DNA from: Limanda limanda
Lineage: Eukaryota; Chordata; Actinopteri; Pleuronectiformes; Pleuronectidae
Direction: 5' to 3'
Assembly (NCBI RefSeq): GCF_963576545.1
Contig: NC_083646.1
Location: 19,750,663-19,814,662, forward strand
DNA: 64,000 nucleotides
The notes under the pieces were generated by a model that searched no databases, was not told the origin of the DNA, and saw only the letters and a program-made list of their open reading frames with translations. Below are positions 63,439 through 64,000 of this stretch, one piece after another (the stretch's first letter is position 1; the number at the start of each line of letters is the position of its first letter). Both the position numbers and the translations under genes were made by a program.

Positions 63439-64000
63439 TGGACGGGGGCTTAACTGTGCACAATGGAGCAGTGCTTAGAATGAAACTCACACCTCTTCAC
63501 CCATTACACTGACTTTCAGGCAGCATTTCTCACCGTGTATTGCAAAATTATCAAAGATTGCAGGATGATGAGGTATTTCCCGAAAGGCCGTCACACTGAT
63601 GGAGCACTTTTATTACCACTCTGAATCAAGGATCATCATTGACACTTTCCTCTCTGAGTCGTTCACAGAGGAATCAGGCATAAAATCTGGCTGCCTTGTT
63701 CGATCATTAAACTCCTAATAACCATCGACTGGATAATGTGGACGGCTTCGTCACACAAACACAGAAGCGTAAAGTCTCTTTTTTCATTAAGAAGATCTGA
63801 ACTCGAGCTGACTATCCAGCTGTGTGAATATCGAGGCAATTCAGCAGGTGCTTCGCTCCTAAAACCCTGTGTATCCACTTGTCTATTGATGCATTTACTG
63901 TGTGAGCGTTAATAGTCCAAGATAATAACAATGATGCCTGGACAGATGCATCAGTAAATATATCTGCACTAAAAACATCCCAGTTAGAGTTCTAACTAGT

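Larger units (their letters stand above)
61076..64000. other. Gene-free stretch to the window end
   Basis: No gene is supported. It holds a long GT array and a G17 run. Frames of up to 97 codons run through the GT array or lack any domain. The 94-codon frame at 62042-62326 is Lys-rich at its end and unrecognised. Confidence 0.5.

Overview
This window reads as a non-genic, intron-like or intergenic stretch of a teleost genome, most likely a percomorph ray-finned fish. The grounds are: AT-leaning vertebrate-style sequence, long CA/TG, GA and CAT microsatellites, no compact genes or operons, and degenerate copies of transposon families I recognise from fish genomes. These include Tc1/mariner relics, an L1-clade LINE tail, a BED-finger hAT element, and several short elements beginning TTAAAGG or carrying the CATTTAGCTGACGCTTTTATCC-type end. 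The species cannot be named from the sequence alone.

Layout. 1-4.7 kb: two short TTAAAGG-type elements and the first copy of a dispersed repeat that I call family A. 4.7-8.7 kb: no gene seen. 8.7-9.6 kb: Tc1 transposase relic on the minus strand. 10.7-15.1 kb: two copies of repeat family B (one with another element nested in it), the second family A copy, and a MITE-like element. 16.0-17.4 kb: a common fish repeat abutting the 3' end of a 5'-truncated L1. 17.4-27.7 kb: largely unassigned, with a retroelement-like relic near 18.5 kb and a 22-base C run. 27.7-29.1 kb: a short inverted-repeat element and a second Tc1 relic on the plus strand. 29-47 kb: unassigned DNA with a CA-rich minisatellite, an exact 50-unit ATC array and long TG/GA arrays. 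47.2-50.0 kb: a degenerate hAT element on the minus strand. 50.0-50.4 kb: the third family A copy. 50.5 kb: the only plausible host coding exon, a signal-peptide exon with good splice sites. 50.7-64 kb: more unassigned DNA, a perfect 20-bp hairpin, a further copy of the CATTTAGCTGACG repeat, a 0.5-kb inverted-repeat element, a third family B copy and a 42-unit GT array.

No intact protein-coding gene, RNA gene, CRISPR array or operon-like system is visible. Most open frames are short and are interrupted relics, repeat sequence or chance frames. Nothing here amounts to an undescribed biological system. The points most worth following up are the isolated secretory exon candidate, the hAT relic with altered key residues, the family A dispersed repeat, and the perfect palindrome. 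Family names given to repeats rest on recalled family consensus features and were not checked by a database search.
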